64,000 bases of DNA, from contig CAMHUU010000007.1 of assembly GCA_946188395.1 (NCBI GenBank), forward strand, positions 1 to 64,000. Direction: 5' to 3'. The position numbers and the translations under genes are program-made. Below, one piece after another: positions 9,128 through 17,784 of the stretch. Position 1 is the stretch's first letter. Every line of letters starts with the position of its first letter. The notes under the pieces are model-generated. The model did not search any database, was not told the DNA's origin, and saw only the letters and a program-made list of their open reading frames with translations. The DNA is from an uncultured Prevotellaceae bacterium (lineage in GTDB: Bacteria > Bacteroidota > Bacteroidia > Bacteroidales > Bacteroidaceae).

Positions 9128-11263
9128 ATGGCAGCAATTGGAAAAATCAGAAGCTGGGGACCAGTACTCGCTACGGTGATTGGTCTGGCCCTTTTTGCAT
9201 TCATTGCCGAAGAGATGTTCCGCTCATGCGAGGCAACAAGCAACGAGCGTCGTCAGCAGGTCGGCGAAGTGTTAGGTAAGAAAATCTCGGTACAGGACTT
9301 CCAGTCACTCGTTGACGAGTATCAGGATGTCATCAAGATGACTCAGGGTCGTGACAACCTCTCTGAGGAGGAGTTGAATCAGGTGAAGGATCAGGTTTGG
9401 CAGCAGTTTGTCAACAACACCATCCTCGAGAAGGAGGCTTCAAAGCTTGGTCTTACTGTTACCGATGAGGAACTTCAGAACGTGTTGAAGGCTGGCACCA
9501 ACCCCATGTTGATGCAGACTCCGTTTGTTAATCAGGAAACGGGTCGTTTCGATGTGACTCAGCTTACCAAGTTCTTGGCCGACTACAAGAAGGCTCAGCA
9601 GTCTCCTGAGGTCGCAGAGCAGTATCAGCGCATCTACAACTATTGGAAGTTCCTGGAGAAGCAGTTGCGCGACAACCTGTTGAATTCTAAGTATCAGACT
9701 CTTCTGGCTCAGTGCCTGTTCTCGAACCCCGTATCGGCTAAGATGGCTTTCGATGGTCAGAACGAAGAGAGCGATATTCAGTTGGCAGTTCTTCCTTATT
9801 CCGCTATCAAGGATAACGAGGTTGAGGTTAGCGACGCAGATCTGAAGGCAATGTATGATCAGAAGAAGGAGATGTTCAAGCAGTATGTGGAGAGCCGCGA
9901 CATTAAGTATGTCGACTTCCAGGTAGTAGCATCTGCAGCAGACCGTACAGAGTTGATGAAGAAGATGCAGGATGCTAAGAGTCAGTTCGAGGCTGGTATG
10001 GCTGTAGCAGAGGTGGTCCGCAAGGCTCAGTCTCAGCAGCCCTATATGGGATTCCCTGTAAGCCGTGCTGCTCTTCCCTCTGACATTGCAGCAAAGATTG
10101 ACTCTATGCAGGTTGGTCAGGTTTCGGCACCTTTTGAGACTCGTTTCGACAACACCATGAATGTCGTGAAGTATATCGCTAAGGTTCAGCAGCCCGACTC
10201 TGTAGAGTATCGTCAGATTCAGGTTGGTGGTGAAACTGCCGAGGATGCCCACAAGCGTGCCGACAGTATTTATACCGCTCTGAAGGCTGGTGCTGACTTC
10301 GAAGCTTTGGCTAAGAAATATGGTCAGACTGCTGAGAAGCAGTGGCTCACCTCTATGATGTATGAGCGCATGACAGCTGTAGATGCTGATACCAAGCAGT
10401 ATCTTACCGCTCTGACCACTCTGGGTGTTGGCGAACTGAAGAACATCGAACTTGCCCAGGGTAACATTATCCTGCAGGTTAACAATCGCAAGAATATGGT
10501 TGACAAATACGATGTTGCAGTAGTGAAGCACACCATTGACTTCTCGAAGGAAACCTATTCACAGGCTTACAATAACTTCAGCCAGTATGTGAGCGAGAAC
10601 AAGACGCTTGAAGGTCTTGAGAAGAACGCTGCCAAGTTCGGCTTCAACGTTCAGGAGCGTAAGGACCTTTACAACTCTGAGCACAATGTGGCAGGTCTGC
10701 GTTCTACTCGCGACGCTATGAAGTGGATTTTCGATGCTAAGGCAGGCGAGGTTTCTCCTCTTTATGAGTGTGGCAACAACGACCATCTGTTGGTCATCGC
10801 TCTGACTAAGGTACATCCCGAAGGTTATCGTGACCTCGAGGACGTGAAGGACATGGTGAAGGAAGAAGTTGTTCGCGACAAGAAGTTTGCGAAGGCTGCC
10901 GAGAAGTTGGCAGGTGTGAAGAGCATTGCCGATGCTCAGGCCAAGGGTGCTACTGTCGACAGCGTTCGTCAGATTACCTTCTCAGCTCCCGCATTCGTTC
11001 AGGCAGCTGGTGCCAGCGAGCCCGTGCTCAGTGGTGCTGTTGCTTCTCTCAAGGCAGGCGACTTCTGTGGAACTCCCGTCAAGGGTAATGGTGCCGCTTA
11101 TGTCTTCCAGGTGCTTTCTAAGAAGCAGCGCGAAGGTGTGAAGTTCGACGCTAAGCAGCAACTGACTCAGTTGCAGCAGCGTGCTCTTCAGGCAGCAAGC
11201 CGTTACATGAACGAGCTTTACTTCAAGGCGAACGTTAAGGACAATCGCTACCTCTTCTTCTAA
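9128..11263 (+). CDS. Membrane-anchored peptidyl-prolyl isomerase/chaperone, PpiD/SurA-like
   Basis: 711 residues. A single N-terminal transmembrane helix (WGPVLATVIGLALFAFIAEEMF, about 10-32) anchors it to the inner membrane with the bulk in the periplasm. A SurA_N-like helical chaperone domain covers about 40-220 (LVDEYQDVIKMTQ, LEKEASKLGLTVTDEELQNVL), followed by parvulin-like PPIC regions (about 345-455, VEYRQIQVGGETAEDAHKRAD and GADFEALAKKYGQ) and a second helical and parvulin-like segment towards the C terminus. This matches PpiD architecture, which assists proteins emerging from SecYEG. Codon use is strongly biased to a small set (GCT, CAG, AAG, GAG), consistent with high expression. 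It has its own promoter. Confidence 0.88.
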   Translation: MAAIGKIRSWGPVLATVIGLALFAFIAEEMFRSCEATSNERRQQVGEVLGKKISVQDFQSLVDEYQDVIKMTQGRDNLSEEELNQVKDQVWQQFVNNTILEKEASKLGLTVTDEELQNVLKAGTNPMLMQTPFVNQETGRFDVTQLTKFLADYKKAQQSPEVAEQYQRIYNYWKFLEKQLRDNLLNSKYQTLLAQCLFSNPVSAKMAFDGQNEESDIQLAVLPYSAIKDNEVEVSDADLKAMYDQKKEMFKQYVESRDIKYVDFQVVASAADRTELMKKMQDAKSQFEAGMAVAEVVRKAQSQQPYMGFPVSRAALPSDIAAKIDSMQVGQVSAPFETRFDNTMNVVKYIAKVQQPDSVEYRQIQVGGETAEDAHKRADSIYTALKAGADFEALAKKYGQTAEKQWLTSMMYERMTAVDADTKQYLTALTTLGVGELKNIELAQGNIILQVNNRKNMVDKYDVAVVKHTIDFSKETYSQAYNNFSQYVSENKTLEGLEKNAAKFGFNVQERKDLYNSEHNVAGLRSTRDAMKWIFDAKAGEVSPLYECGNNDHLLVIALTKVHPEGYRDLEDVKDMVKEEVVRDKKFAKAAEKLAGVKSIADAQAKGATVDSVRQITFSAPAFVQAAGASEPVLSGAVASLKAGDFCGTPVKGNGAAYVFQVLSKKQREGVKFDAKQQLTQLQQRALQAASRYMNELYFKANVKDNRYLFF

Positions 11264-11275
11264 GGAGAGGGGTTC

Positions 11276-11349
11276 GGTTCCGTAGCTCAGCTGGATAGAG
11301 CAACAGCCTTCTAAGCTGTGGGTCTTGGGTTCGAGTCCCAACGGAATCA
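11276..11349 (+). tRNA. tRNA-Arg (anticodon TCT)
   Basis: 74-nt cloverleaf. Acceptor stem GGTTCCG pairs with CGGAATC (one G-T), D-stem GCTC/GAGC, anticodon stem ACAGC/GCTGT around loop CTTCTAA (anticodon TCT at 11310-11312), five-base variable loop, T-stem TTGGG/CCCAA around TTCGAGT, discriminator A. The CCA tail is not encoded. It lies 12 nt after the PpiD-like gene and just before the transglycosylase gene, with no integrase or att-type duplication nearby. Confidence 0.97.
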
Positions 11350-11371
11350 CAAAAACAAGAACTAATGGAGG

Positions 11372-12559
11372 ATGGACGTATTCTTTCACATGATTGAGAA
11401 TAAGAAGAGTAATGTAGGTTGGCCGTTGCCAGCCTACCTCTTTTTCATGCTCTTTCTTATTTCGTGTGGACAGAAACGTCAGGAGCCCGTGGAGACACCA
11501 TGGGGACAAATTACGGATACCGTTCCTTACGACGATGATTTCGATCTCGATGCTATTCAGCGCAATGGCGAATTGATAGCCCTCACGCTGACTGGACCGG
11601 AAACCTATTACGATTATCATGGACGTCATCTCGGTACACAGTATATGCTGGCGCAGAGCTTTGCCGACAAGCTGGGTGTGATGCTTCGTATGGAGGTGTG
11701 CCGCGATTCTGCAGAGATGCTCCAGCGTCTTGCTGATGGTGAAGCAGACCTTATCTGCTATCCGATGAAGAAGGATAGCCTTGGGTGGATGATTGGTTCC
11801 GACAAGGAAGATCTGGAACGTGAGCTGGCTGCTTGGTTCCATCCGTCGATGGTCGATTCCATGAAGAAACAAGAGGAGTTCCTGCTTTCGACGCGCTCTG
11901 TCAAGCGTCGTGTCTTTGCTCCCATGCTCAATCGTGCAGGTGGTGTCATTTCCCACTACGATGGTTTCTTCCAGCGTTACGCATCGACCATCCGCTGGGA
12001 TTGGCGTCTGATGGCTGCACAATGTTATCAGGAATCCACGTTCGACCCTCAGGCACGTTCGTGGGCAGGAGCCTGTGGCCTGATGCAGATTATGCCAGGT
12101 ACCGCCGATCATTTGGGATTACCTCGTGGCAGTATCTTCGACCCAGAGCAAAACATCGCTGCTGCAGCGAAGTATCTGGGAGAGTTGGATCGTACTTTTG
12201 CTGATATTCCCGATCGTTCCGAACGTACCAAATTTGTGTTGGCAGCCTATAATGGCGGACATTTCCATATCCGCGACGCTATGGCTCTGGCCCGTAAGAA
12301 TGGTAAAAACGCCCTGCATTGGCGCGAAGTAGAGCCCTATGTTTTGGGACTCAGTAAAGCGGAGTACTATAATGATCCTGTGGTGAAACACGGCTACATG
12401 CGCGGTTCCGAAACGGTTGATTATGTACGCAAGATCCACGAACGTTGGAATGGCTATCGTGGTGTGAAAACAGTTCGCAGCACGACCGCTGTGAGTGGCA
12501 CTCCCCAGAAGGCCAAGCGCGAGAGGAAACAGAAATATCAAATACAGGCAGACAATTAA
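11372..12559 (+). CDS. mltF: Membrane-bound lytic murein transglycosylase F-like lipoprotein
   Basis: 395 residues (or 389 from the ATG six codons downstream). The N terminus has a hydrophobic segment ending in a lipobox (YLFFMLFLISC). Next is a solute-binding-like domain (SBP_bac_3, about 60-185: TLTGPETYYDYHGRHLGTQYMLAQSFADKLGV) and then an SLT lysozyme-like domain (about 205-360) with WRLMAAQCYQESTFDPQARSWAGACGLMQIMPG; the Glu in CYQES is the catalytic acid. This two-domain plan is that of MltF, which cleaves peptidoglycan to form 1,6-anhydromuropeptides. A short Arg/Lys tail follows. It sits behind the tRNA and 20 nt before the next gene. Confidence 0.9.
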   Translation: MDVFFHMIENKKSNVGWPLPAYLFFMLFLISCGQKRQEPVETPWGQITDTVPYDDDFDLDAIQRNGELIALTLTGPETYYDYHGRHLGTQYMLAQSFADKLGVMLRMEVCRDSAEMLQRLADGEADLICYPMKKDSLGWMIGSDKEDLERELAAWFHPSMVDSMKKQEEFLLSTRSVKRRVFAPMLNRAGGVISHYDGFFQRYASTIRWDWRLMAAQCYQESTFDPQARSWAGACGLMQIMPGTADHLGLPRGSIFDPEQNIAAAAKYLGELDRTFADIPDRSERTKFVLAAYNGGHFHIRDAMALARKNGKNALHWREVEPYVLGLSKAEYYNDPVVKHGYMRGSETVDYVRKIHERWNGYRGVKTVRSTTAVSGTPQKAKRERKQKYQIQADN

Positions 12560-12579
12560 AACCCTAAAATTTTGATGAT

Positions 12580-14268
12580 ATGAAACATTTTATTTTCTCA
12601 TCTGTGTTAAGCATACTCATGAGTATGACTATGACAAATGCTTTTGCAATGAGCACCGGTTCGGATTCAGACGAAACTCCGAAACCTGCTGTTGTTGTTG
12701 CTTCCGCTCAGGGTAATACCGTTACTTCTTCAGCCTTCGACACCGACAAAAAGTGGGTGAATACTTACGAGTATGAGCTGACTATCAACCCACTGAACAA
12801 TCCAAAGGTTGTGGTAGGAGGAGTTGCTCGTTATGTGGCTCTTGACTACTTCCGTTTCAACTGGAATGGCGATGATCCTGCTGCTCAGACTATTTTCTCT
12901 GGTCGTTCTGCTATACTTCCTGCTGGTTTCCTCAAAGACACCTGGAAAACACTGACTATTACTCCGCAGAACATTGAGAATCTGGTTGATGATGCGACTT
13001 ATGAGTTCGTACTTACAGGTTATGAATACGATACGAAATTTACTCCTGCTGTCCGTATAGCTCGCATCCATTGGCATTTCCGACTGACCAAGGTGATGCC
13101 TGACGAAGCAACGACGCTGGTGTTCCGTCCGAAGCAGGAGGTGGAGGATGGTTCTGGCAAGGTGATTGCCTACATGATTCCCAATAAGGAATACACCACC
13201 GCATTCCCTTATTGCCCCTGGACCGTTCCTGGCGATCCTCGCGGGTTTGCTTACCATCAGACCAAGACGGAGATGGAAGCTTGCTACGATGCCAGTGATG
13301 ACAAGGCCACGAATGGCTTCAAGAACCTGACCAATATCTTCTACAACCTGTCGAAAAACGGACAGAACGGCATGAATACTGGTGTCTATGTTGAGGATGA
13401 GTGGGACAAAAGCTTCGAGTTCGTATTTGGTACCTCTCTGCGTGAGGGCGACGAAGATGTAGCTCTCGTTGACGGCGACGGCAAGGGAGTGTCCTACGAA
13501 CATCCTGTGGGCTACGACACCAATCAGAAGTACATGCTGAATGTTGACGCCAGCTACATTGACGGTAAGACTTGGCACGAGGTAAAGACTTCTGCCCTCT
13601 ATCGTGGCGTTTCTACCAAATTGAAGGCCAATGGCTCTGTCGAATGCTTCAAAAAGGATTATCGTGTTGACAAGGGGCAGACCTTCCAGTTCCAGTATGC
13701 TTGCTGGCACCACGCCAACACCTTTGCATGGGTCGATGCAAACAAGCAGGCGAAGCTTATGTGGAGTCATGAGGCTCTGACTCGTACTAGCGATTTCAAC
13801 GATATCGCTTCCAAGAATACTTACGATCCGGGCTTCTTCGGAAATGGTACAGCGAGTAGTGTCTTGCTGCGCGGACTGGTTGACAAAAACTTCCTGGACA
13901 TCGCCAACCACACCATCGAACTCAATACCAAGGCCGACGGCTCAGGTTTGAAGAACCCGTACTTTGTTCCTTCTATCAATACTGCAACCAACAAGATTGA
14001 ATATGTTCAGTGCAATACCCAGAGCGATGCCGCACCTGTAGCTGATCATACTGAATACCTGATTGTTACCATGAAGGATGCCTTCGGCCACGACGTCAGA
14101 ATCGTGCTCGATGTCTTGGTGAAGACGCCGTCTGTCACGGGGATCGAGAACATTGAGGCCCAGTCCGCTGGACAGAACGATTCTTATTATACTCTCGAAG
14201 GTCAGCGTGTTGATCGTCCCACGAAGGGTGTGTATATCAAGAGCGGAAAGAAAGTTATTATGAAGTAA
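12580..14268 (+). CDS. Large secreted protein of unknown function with T9SS-like C-terminal tail
   Basis: 562 residues. Signal peptide MKHFIFSSVLSILMSMTMTNAFA, then a Tyr/Trp/Asn-rich beta-type ectodomain I do not recognise. The last 30 residues (YYTLEGQRVDRPTKGVYIKSGKKVIMK, contains GQRV-x2-PTKGVYI-x2-GKKV) match the C-terminal tail found on very many secreted Prevotella proteins and thought to be a type IX secretion/sorting signal. The preceding 'GIENIEAQSAGQNDSYYTLEG' is the usual linker to that tail. Inference: exported to the cell surface or medium. No T9SS component genes are in this window. A strong terminator for this gene lies about 70 nt downstream, inside the convergent GT2 gene. 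Confidence 0.8.
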   Translation: MKHFIFSSVLSILMSMTMTNAFAMSTGSDSDETPKPAVVVASAQGNTVTSSAFDTDKKWVNTYEYELTINPLNNPKVVVGGVARYVALDYFRFNWNGDDPAAQTIFSGRSAILPAGFLKDTWKTLTITPQNIENLVDDATYEFVLTGYEYDTKFTPAVRIARIHWHFRLTKVMPDEATTLVFRPKQEVEDGSGKVIAYMIPNKEYTTAFPYCPWTVPGDPRGFAYHQTKTEMEACYDASDDKATNGFKNLTNIFYNLSKNGQNGMNTGVYVEDEWDKSFEFVFGTSLREGDEDVALVDGDGKGVSYEHPVGYDTNQKYMLNVDASYIDGKTWHEVKTSALYRGVSTKLKANGSVECFKKDYRVDKGQTFQFQYACWHHANTFAWVDANKQAKLMWSHEALTRTSDFNDIASKNTYDPGFFGNGTASSVLLRGLVDKNFLDIANHTIELNTKADGSGLKNPYFVPSINTATNKIEYVQCNTQSDAAPVADHTEYLIVTMKDAFGHDVRIVLDVLVKTPSVTGIENIEAQSAGQNDSYYTLEGQRVDRPTKGVYIKSGKKVIMK

Positions 14269-14277
14269 AAAAGGTGC

Positions 14278-15156
14278 TTAGCCTCTGGTGTTCTGCCCCT
14301 GGAGGGTAGCATAATAACCGATTTTATAGAGGTTGAAGACTGTTAGGCTCGGGTGGGGGCCTAACAGTTTTCTTTTTTCTATAGGACCGAAGAGCCGGTG
14401 CCACAGCCTGACAAGTCCCATAGGCAGCATCTCGATGCGGTCCAGTAGGCGCGAATAGCCTTTCAGCTCGTCTCTGAAGGTATACAGCGTGCGCAATCCT
14501 TCTTCCGTCTTGGCTACAAAGGCTTCGTTGTCCTCGAACACTTCAAAGCTCAGCGGATTGTCAATATGGTCGATGGCGACACCAGCCTGTTTCATGGCTT
14601 TGCCCATCAGCACATCTTCGTAGCCATAATAGCGGAAGCGCTCGTCAAAGGGATGCTGTAACATCAGCTCTCTTTTAATCATGAAATTAGCTGTGTGGAA
14701 GTCCTGATAGGGACTCTGCAGGCGCTTTTCCAAGGTATGCTCCTTCTCTGCCACCTTCTCATAGACGGACCGCAGGTTCCCTTCTTCAACTGCCCCTATG
14801 ACAACCCCTCCATACACAATGTCGTGGCCTTCATGGCTCACATACCGCTTGACAAAGTCCTCCCTGCATACCACCATGTCGCTGTCAATGAAAAGCAGCC
14901 ATTCATATCGGGCCTGCTGCGTCAGAAAATTCCTGATGGCTGCGCGCCCTATATTCTGCTGTTGTTCTATGACCTTACAATGCGACAAACCATTGATTCG
15001 CCTGTTCCCTTCCACAACGGCATCGTCCTTCGAACCGTCATCAGCCACAATAATCTCGTAGTCGATGCCCAATGCCTCGGCTTGACTATGCAATGCCGTG
15101 ACCAACGCGTCGCAGGCATCGTTGAAGGTAGGTATCAGAATCGATAGTTCTTTCAT
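14278..15156 (-). CDS. Family 2 glycosyltransferase
   Basis: 292 residues from the ATG that gives MKELSILIPTFNDAC; longer in-frame starts upstream would lie ahead of the promoter box. GT-A fold landmarks: SILIPTFNDAC (nucleotide-binding N terminus), IIVADDGSKDDAV (first Asp motif), LLFIDSDMVVCREDFV (DxD motif IDSD), and FDERFRYYGYEDVLMGKAM, the ED catalytic-base region. It transfers a sugar from a nucleotide donor, probably for a surface glycan; the acceptor is unknown. C-terminal part contains the hydrophobic stretch near RLLGP.. LYKIGYYATLQG. Its promoter box ends 8 nt before the start codon. Confidence 0.88.
   Translation of the reverse strand: MKELSILIPTFNDACDALVTALHSQAEALGIDYEIIVADDGSKDDAVVEGNRRINGLSHCKVIEQQQNIGRAAIRNFLTQQARYEWLLFIDSDMVVCREDFVKRYVSHEGHDIVYGGVVIGAVEEGNLRSVYEKVAEKEHTLEKRLQSPYQDFHTANFMIKRELMLQHPFDERFRYYGYEDVLMGKAMKQAGVAIDHIDNPLSFEVFEDNEAFVAKTEEGLRTLYTFRDELKGYSRLLDRIEMLPMGLVRLWHRLFGPIEKRKLLGPHPSLTVFNLYKIGYYATLQGQNTRG
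14340..14380 (+). terminator. Intrinsic terminator inside the 3' end of the GT2 gene
   Basis: Perfect 9-bp stem CTGTTAGGC / GCCTAACAG with a G-rich loop, followed by a run of T (TTTTCTTTTTTCT). Oriented to stop plus-strand transcripts of the upstream secreted-protein gene, but encoded within the opposite-strand glycosyltransferase coding sequence. Confidence 0.8.
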
Positions 15157-15164
15157 AGAATGAT

Positions 15165-15173
15165 GCAAAAGTA
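15165..15173 (-). promoter_or_regulatory. -7 box of the GT2 promoter
   Basis: TACTTTTGC on the minus strand, 8 nt before the ATG; implies a leader of only a few nucleotides. Confidence 0.55.
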
Positions 15174-15216
15174 CAAAAAAAACTGATGACATCATACAAA
15201 AATCCATATTTTTTCG

Positions 15217-15225
15217 TAACTTTGG
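15217..15225 (+). promoter_or_regulatory. -7 box of the lipoprotein gene promoter
   Basis: TAACTTTGG, about 19 nt before the ATG of the lipoprotein gene; divergent from the GT2 promoter within an 88-bp intergenic region. Confidence 0.55.
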
Positions 15226-15244
15226 CTCCGAAAACTGATAAATC

Positions 15245-15910
15245 ATGGATTCTATGAATAGAAATCTCTCTTCTTATCTTCCATTTTTCGGCATGATGCT
15301 GGTTCTGCTGGTGTGTTTCTCTGCCTGTGGCGAACGCAAGCGCGATGCAGCCTATTACATGGAGATGGTCGACAGCATTCGCAAGGCAGAGACCGTAAAG
15401 GATATCCAGCAAAAGGCTGGCATCTACGATAATCCTGTTGATGCTTGGTTCGATACGCTGGCCATCCATACCCTGCCCATCAAATCGGCAGGTAGCGACC
15501 TGTGGCAGATAGGGCATTTCGTTTCCGTGCCCATGACTATCAATGAATATTTCGGATATCCTGTCAGCGCTCATCTTAAGGCCTTGGCATTTCCAAAAGC
15601 CTATCGCCGCCCGGTTTTCATGGTGGCCGAAATGGTAGACTCTATCACCCCGCGTCTTTACCTGTATACAATGGATTCTCGCCATCAGCCCATTGATCAG
15701 CTGTGCATCTACGAACAGAAGGACGAAGACCGCGAGGACGATTTCGGACAGACTGCTATGGAGTATTATGTCACCAGTAAATACGAGATTACGCTCATTA
15801 TTTACTATCAGTCACACGACCGTGAGCGTAAGCCCGAATTGGTGAATTCCCGCCGGTATGTCATCAATCGCGACGGCATGTTCGAAGAGACGATTATTGA
15901 ATTAGAGTAG
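15245..15910 (+). CDS. Lipoprotein of unknown function
   Basis: 221 residues (217 from a second ATG four codons in). N-terminal lipoprotein signal with lipobox LLVCFSAC. The rest is a soluble, mixed alpha/beta domain with no motif I recognise; 'YYTVTSKYEITLIIYY'-like strands near residue 180 suggest a beta-sandwich or NTF2-like fold but this is weak. It is transcribed divergently from the glycosyltransferase and overlaps the convergent YigZ gene by 9 nt at the 3' end. Function unknown. Confidence 0.75.
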   Translation: MDSMNRNLSSYLPFFGMMLVLLVCFSACGERKRDAAYYMEMVDSIRKAETVKDIQQKAGIYDNPVDAWFDTLAIHTLPIKSAGSDLWQIGHFVSVPMTINEYFGYPVSAHLKALAFPKAYRRPVFMVAEMVDSITPRLYLYTMDSRHQPIDQLCIYEQKDEDREDDFGQTAMEYYVTSKYEITLIIYYQSHDRERKPELVNSRRYVINRDGMFEETIIELE

Positions 15911-16480
15911 CTTGGCCAGTCTGCTGCGCAACTGCTCAGCCTCGCTCTTGCGGATGCTCAGCACGATTTCGCAAGTATTTTCGAATGTCTGGCTTATGAT
16001 GCGAGGATTCATGTCCTTCACGATGCGCATCACATCGTTCATTTGCGGATAGGCAAACGAATACTTCACGATTTCCTCTACCTGACGTGTTTCTATGGTA
16101 GAGTGGGCGAGTGCATCGGATGCTGCCTCCCTGTAGGCAACGATGAGTCCGCTGGTGCCTAGATTCACTCCGCCGTAATAACGCACCACAACAATCAGAA
16201 TGTTGGTCAGTTCGTTACTGTTAATTTGCCCGAGAATGGGTTTCCCTGCTGTCGACGAGGGTTCTCCGTCGTCGTTGGCACGGAACTCCTTTCGCTCAGC
16301 GCCCAACATATAGGCATAGCACACGTGGCGGGCATCGTAGTATTTCTTACGATAGCCTGCCACAATGTCCTTTACCTCGTCAGTGGTCTCCACATGATGG
16401 GCAAAAGCGAGGAACTTGCTCCGCTTTTCGGTGTAATATCCCTCGCTTGTGCCTGATATGGTTTTGTATTCGTCGGTCAT
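15902..16480 (-). CDS. YigZ/IMPACT family protein
   Basis: 192 residues. UPF0029/IMPACT N-terminal domain with the signature KYYDARHVCYAYMLG, NDDGEPSSTAGKPIL and ILIVVVRYYGGVNLGTSGLIVAYREAA (about 45-130), then the ferredoxin-like DUF1949 C-terminal domain. Family members are translation-associated regulators in eukaryotes and of uncertain role in bacteria (sometimes annotated as a Xaa-Pro dipeptidase regulator, without support). Last gene of a HIT - DUF1015 - YigZ minus-strand unit; a short degenerate repeat separates it from DUF1015. Confidence 0.92.
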   Translation of the reverse strand: MTDEYKTISGTSEGYYTEKRSKFLAFAHHVETTDEVKDIVAGYRKKYYDARHVCYAYMLGAERKEFRANDDGEPSSTAGKPILGQINSNELTNILIVVVRYYGGVNLGTSGLIVAYREAASDALAHSTIETRQVEEIVKYSFAYPQMNDVMRIVKDMNPRIISQTFENTCEIVLSIRKSEAEQLRSRLAKLL

Positions 16481-16486
16481 CTTCTC

Positions 16487-16531
16487 GAAATAGCGTTATT
16501 CCGTTATAACGATATTCCGTTATTACGATAA
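16487..16531. repeat. Degenerate CGTTATT-type tandem repeat spacer (copy 1)
   Basis: Run of CGTTATTC / CGTTATAAC / GATATTC / CGTTATTAC / GATAA units filling the gap between DUF1015 and YigZ and extending into the last three codons of DUF1015. The same family is seen at two other minus-strand operon junctions. Confidence 0.7.
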
Positions 16532-17770
16532 TTTATGAATCACGAGACCCGAGCGCAGTTTCGGCTCGAACCAGGTAGCCTTTGGCGGCATAATTTTTCC
16601 GCTGTCGGCAATATCCATGATCTGCTGCATCGACACGGGGTATAGTGCCAGTGCTGCACGCATCTCACCTGAGTCCACACGGCGTTTCAGTTCACCCAGT
16701 CCACGCAGACCGCCCACGAAGTCGATACGCTGTGAGGAGCGCAGGTCGCCAATGTTCAGAATCTCGTCGAGAATCAGACGGCTGGAGATGTCCACGTCGA
16801 GCACGCCAATGGGGTCGCTGTTGTCGTAAGTGCCTTCCTTCGCCTTTAGGCTAAACCAGTGCTCATCCAGATACAGCGAGAACTCGTGCAACTGCTGGGG
16901 CTTGTAGATTTCCGTGCCTTTGTCCTCCACGTCGAAGTTCTTCTTCAGTGCGGCGAGGAATTCTTCCGAGCTCAAGCCGTTCAGGTCCTTTACCACGCGG
17001 TTGTAGTCCAGAATGGTCAACTGCGAAGCCTGGAAGCAAACGGCCATGAAGAAATTATACTCCTCGTCGCCCTTGTGGTTGGGGTTCTGCTTCTGCTTTT
17101 CTGCTCCAACGAGGGCTGCAGCTGCTGAGCGATGGTGTCCGTCAGCAATATACATCGACGGCATCTTGGCAAACTCGTCGGTAACGGTCTGCGTGTCCTT
17201 GTCGTCGCTGATTACCCAGAACTGATGGCGGAAACCGTCAATCGGAGCAATGAAGTCGTACTCGGGCTTGGTGGCAGCGTAGCGCATAATCAGTTCGTTC
17301 AGCACGGCATTGTCAGGGTATGCGAAGAACACGGGTTCGATGTTGGCATTGTTCACGCGGACGTGCTTCATGCGGTCTTCTTCCTTGTCGCGACGCGTCA
17401 GTTCGTGCTTCTTGATGCGACCAGCCATATAGTCGTCGGTATGGGCGCATACTACGAGACCATATTGCGTCTTCTGATTCATCGTCTGCGCATAGATATA
17501 ATAATGTTCTTTCTCGTCCTGCACCAGCCAGCCCTTGTCCTGGAACTTCTGGAAGTTCTCAGCAGCCTTCTCATAGACGCGTGGGTCGTATTCCGATGTG
17601 CCTACGGGGAAGTCAATCTCGGGCTTGATAATGTGATACAGACTCTTCTCGTTGTCGCCAGCTTCGGCGCGTGCCTCTTCTGAGTCCAGCACGTCGTAAG
17701 GGCGACTCTCCACCTGCTCCACCAGTTCCTTCGGTGGACGGATTCCTTTAAATGGTTTTACGATTGCCAT
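16523..17770 (-). CDS. DUF1015 family protein
   Basis: 415 residues, the usual length for this family. Diagnostic blocks: N-terminal IVKPFKGIRPP and VESRPYDVLDSEEAR, central FAKMPSMYIADGHHRSAAA (His-His within a DGHHR motif), and C-terminal RIDFVGG. DUF1015 proteins are widespread and of unknown biochemical function, often near amino-acid metabolism genes. Here it follows the HIT gene by 14 nt, so the pair is one transcript. Confidence 0.92.
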   Translation of the reverse strand: MAIVKPFKGIRPPKELVEQVESRPYDVLDSEEARAEAGDNEKSLYHIIKPEIDFPVGTSEYDPRVYEKAAENFQKFQDKGWLVQDEKEHYYIYAQTMNQKTQYGLVVCAHTDDYMAGRIKKHELTRRDKEEDRMKHVRVNNANIEPVFFAYPDNAVLNELIMRYAATKPEYDFIAPIDGFRHQFWVISDDKDTQTVTDEFAKMPSMYIADGHHRSAAAALVGAEKQKQNPNHKGDEEYNFFMAVCFQASQLTILDYNRVVKDLNGLSSEEFLAALKKNFDVEDKGTEIYKPQQLHEFSLYLDEHWFSLKAKEGTYDNSDPIGVLDVDISSRLILDEILNIGDLRSSQRIDFVGGLRGLGELKRRVDSGEMRAALALYPVSMQQIMDIADSGKIMPPKATWFEPKLRSGLVIHKLS

Positions 17771-17784
17771 AATTTATTTTTTAC

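Noticed and set aside
11276..11349. tRNA-Arg as an integration site
   Set aside because: No integrase nearby and no duplicated tRNA 3' end found in the flanks.
10982..12112. Minus-strand open frame of 376 codons across the PpiD gene end, tRNA and mltF
   Set aside because: It runs through a tRNA gene and antisense to two supported genes; no protein family is recognisable.
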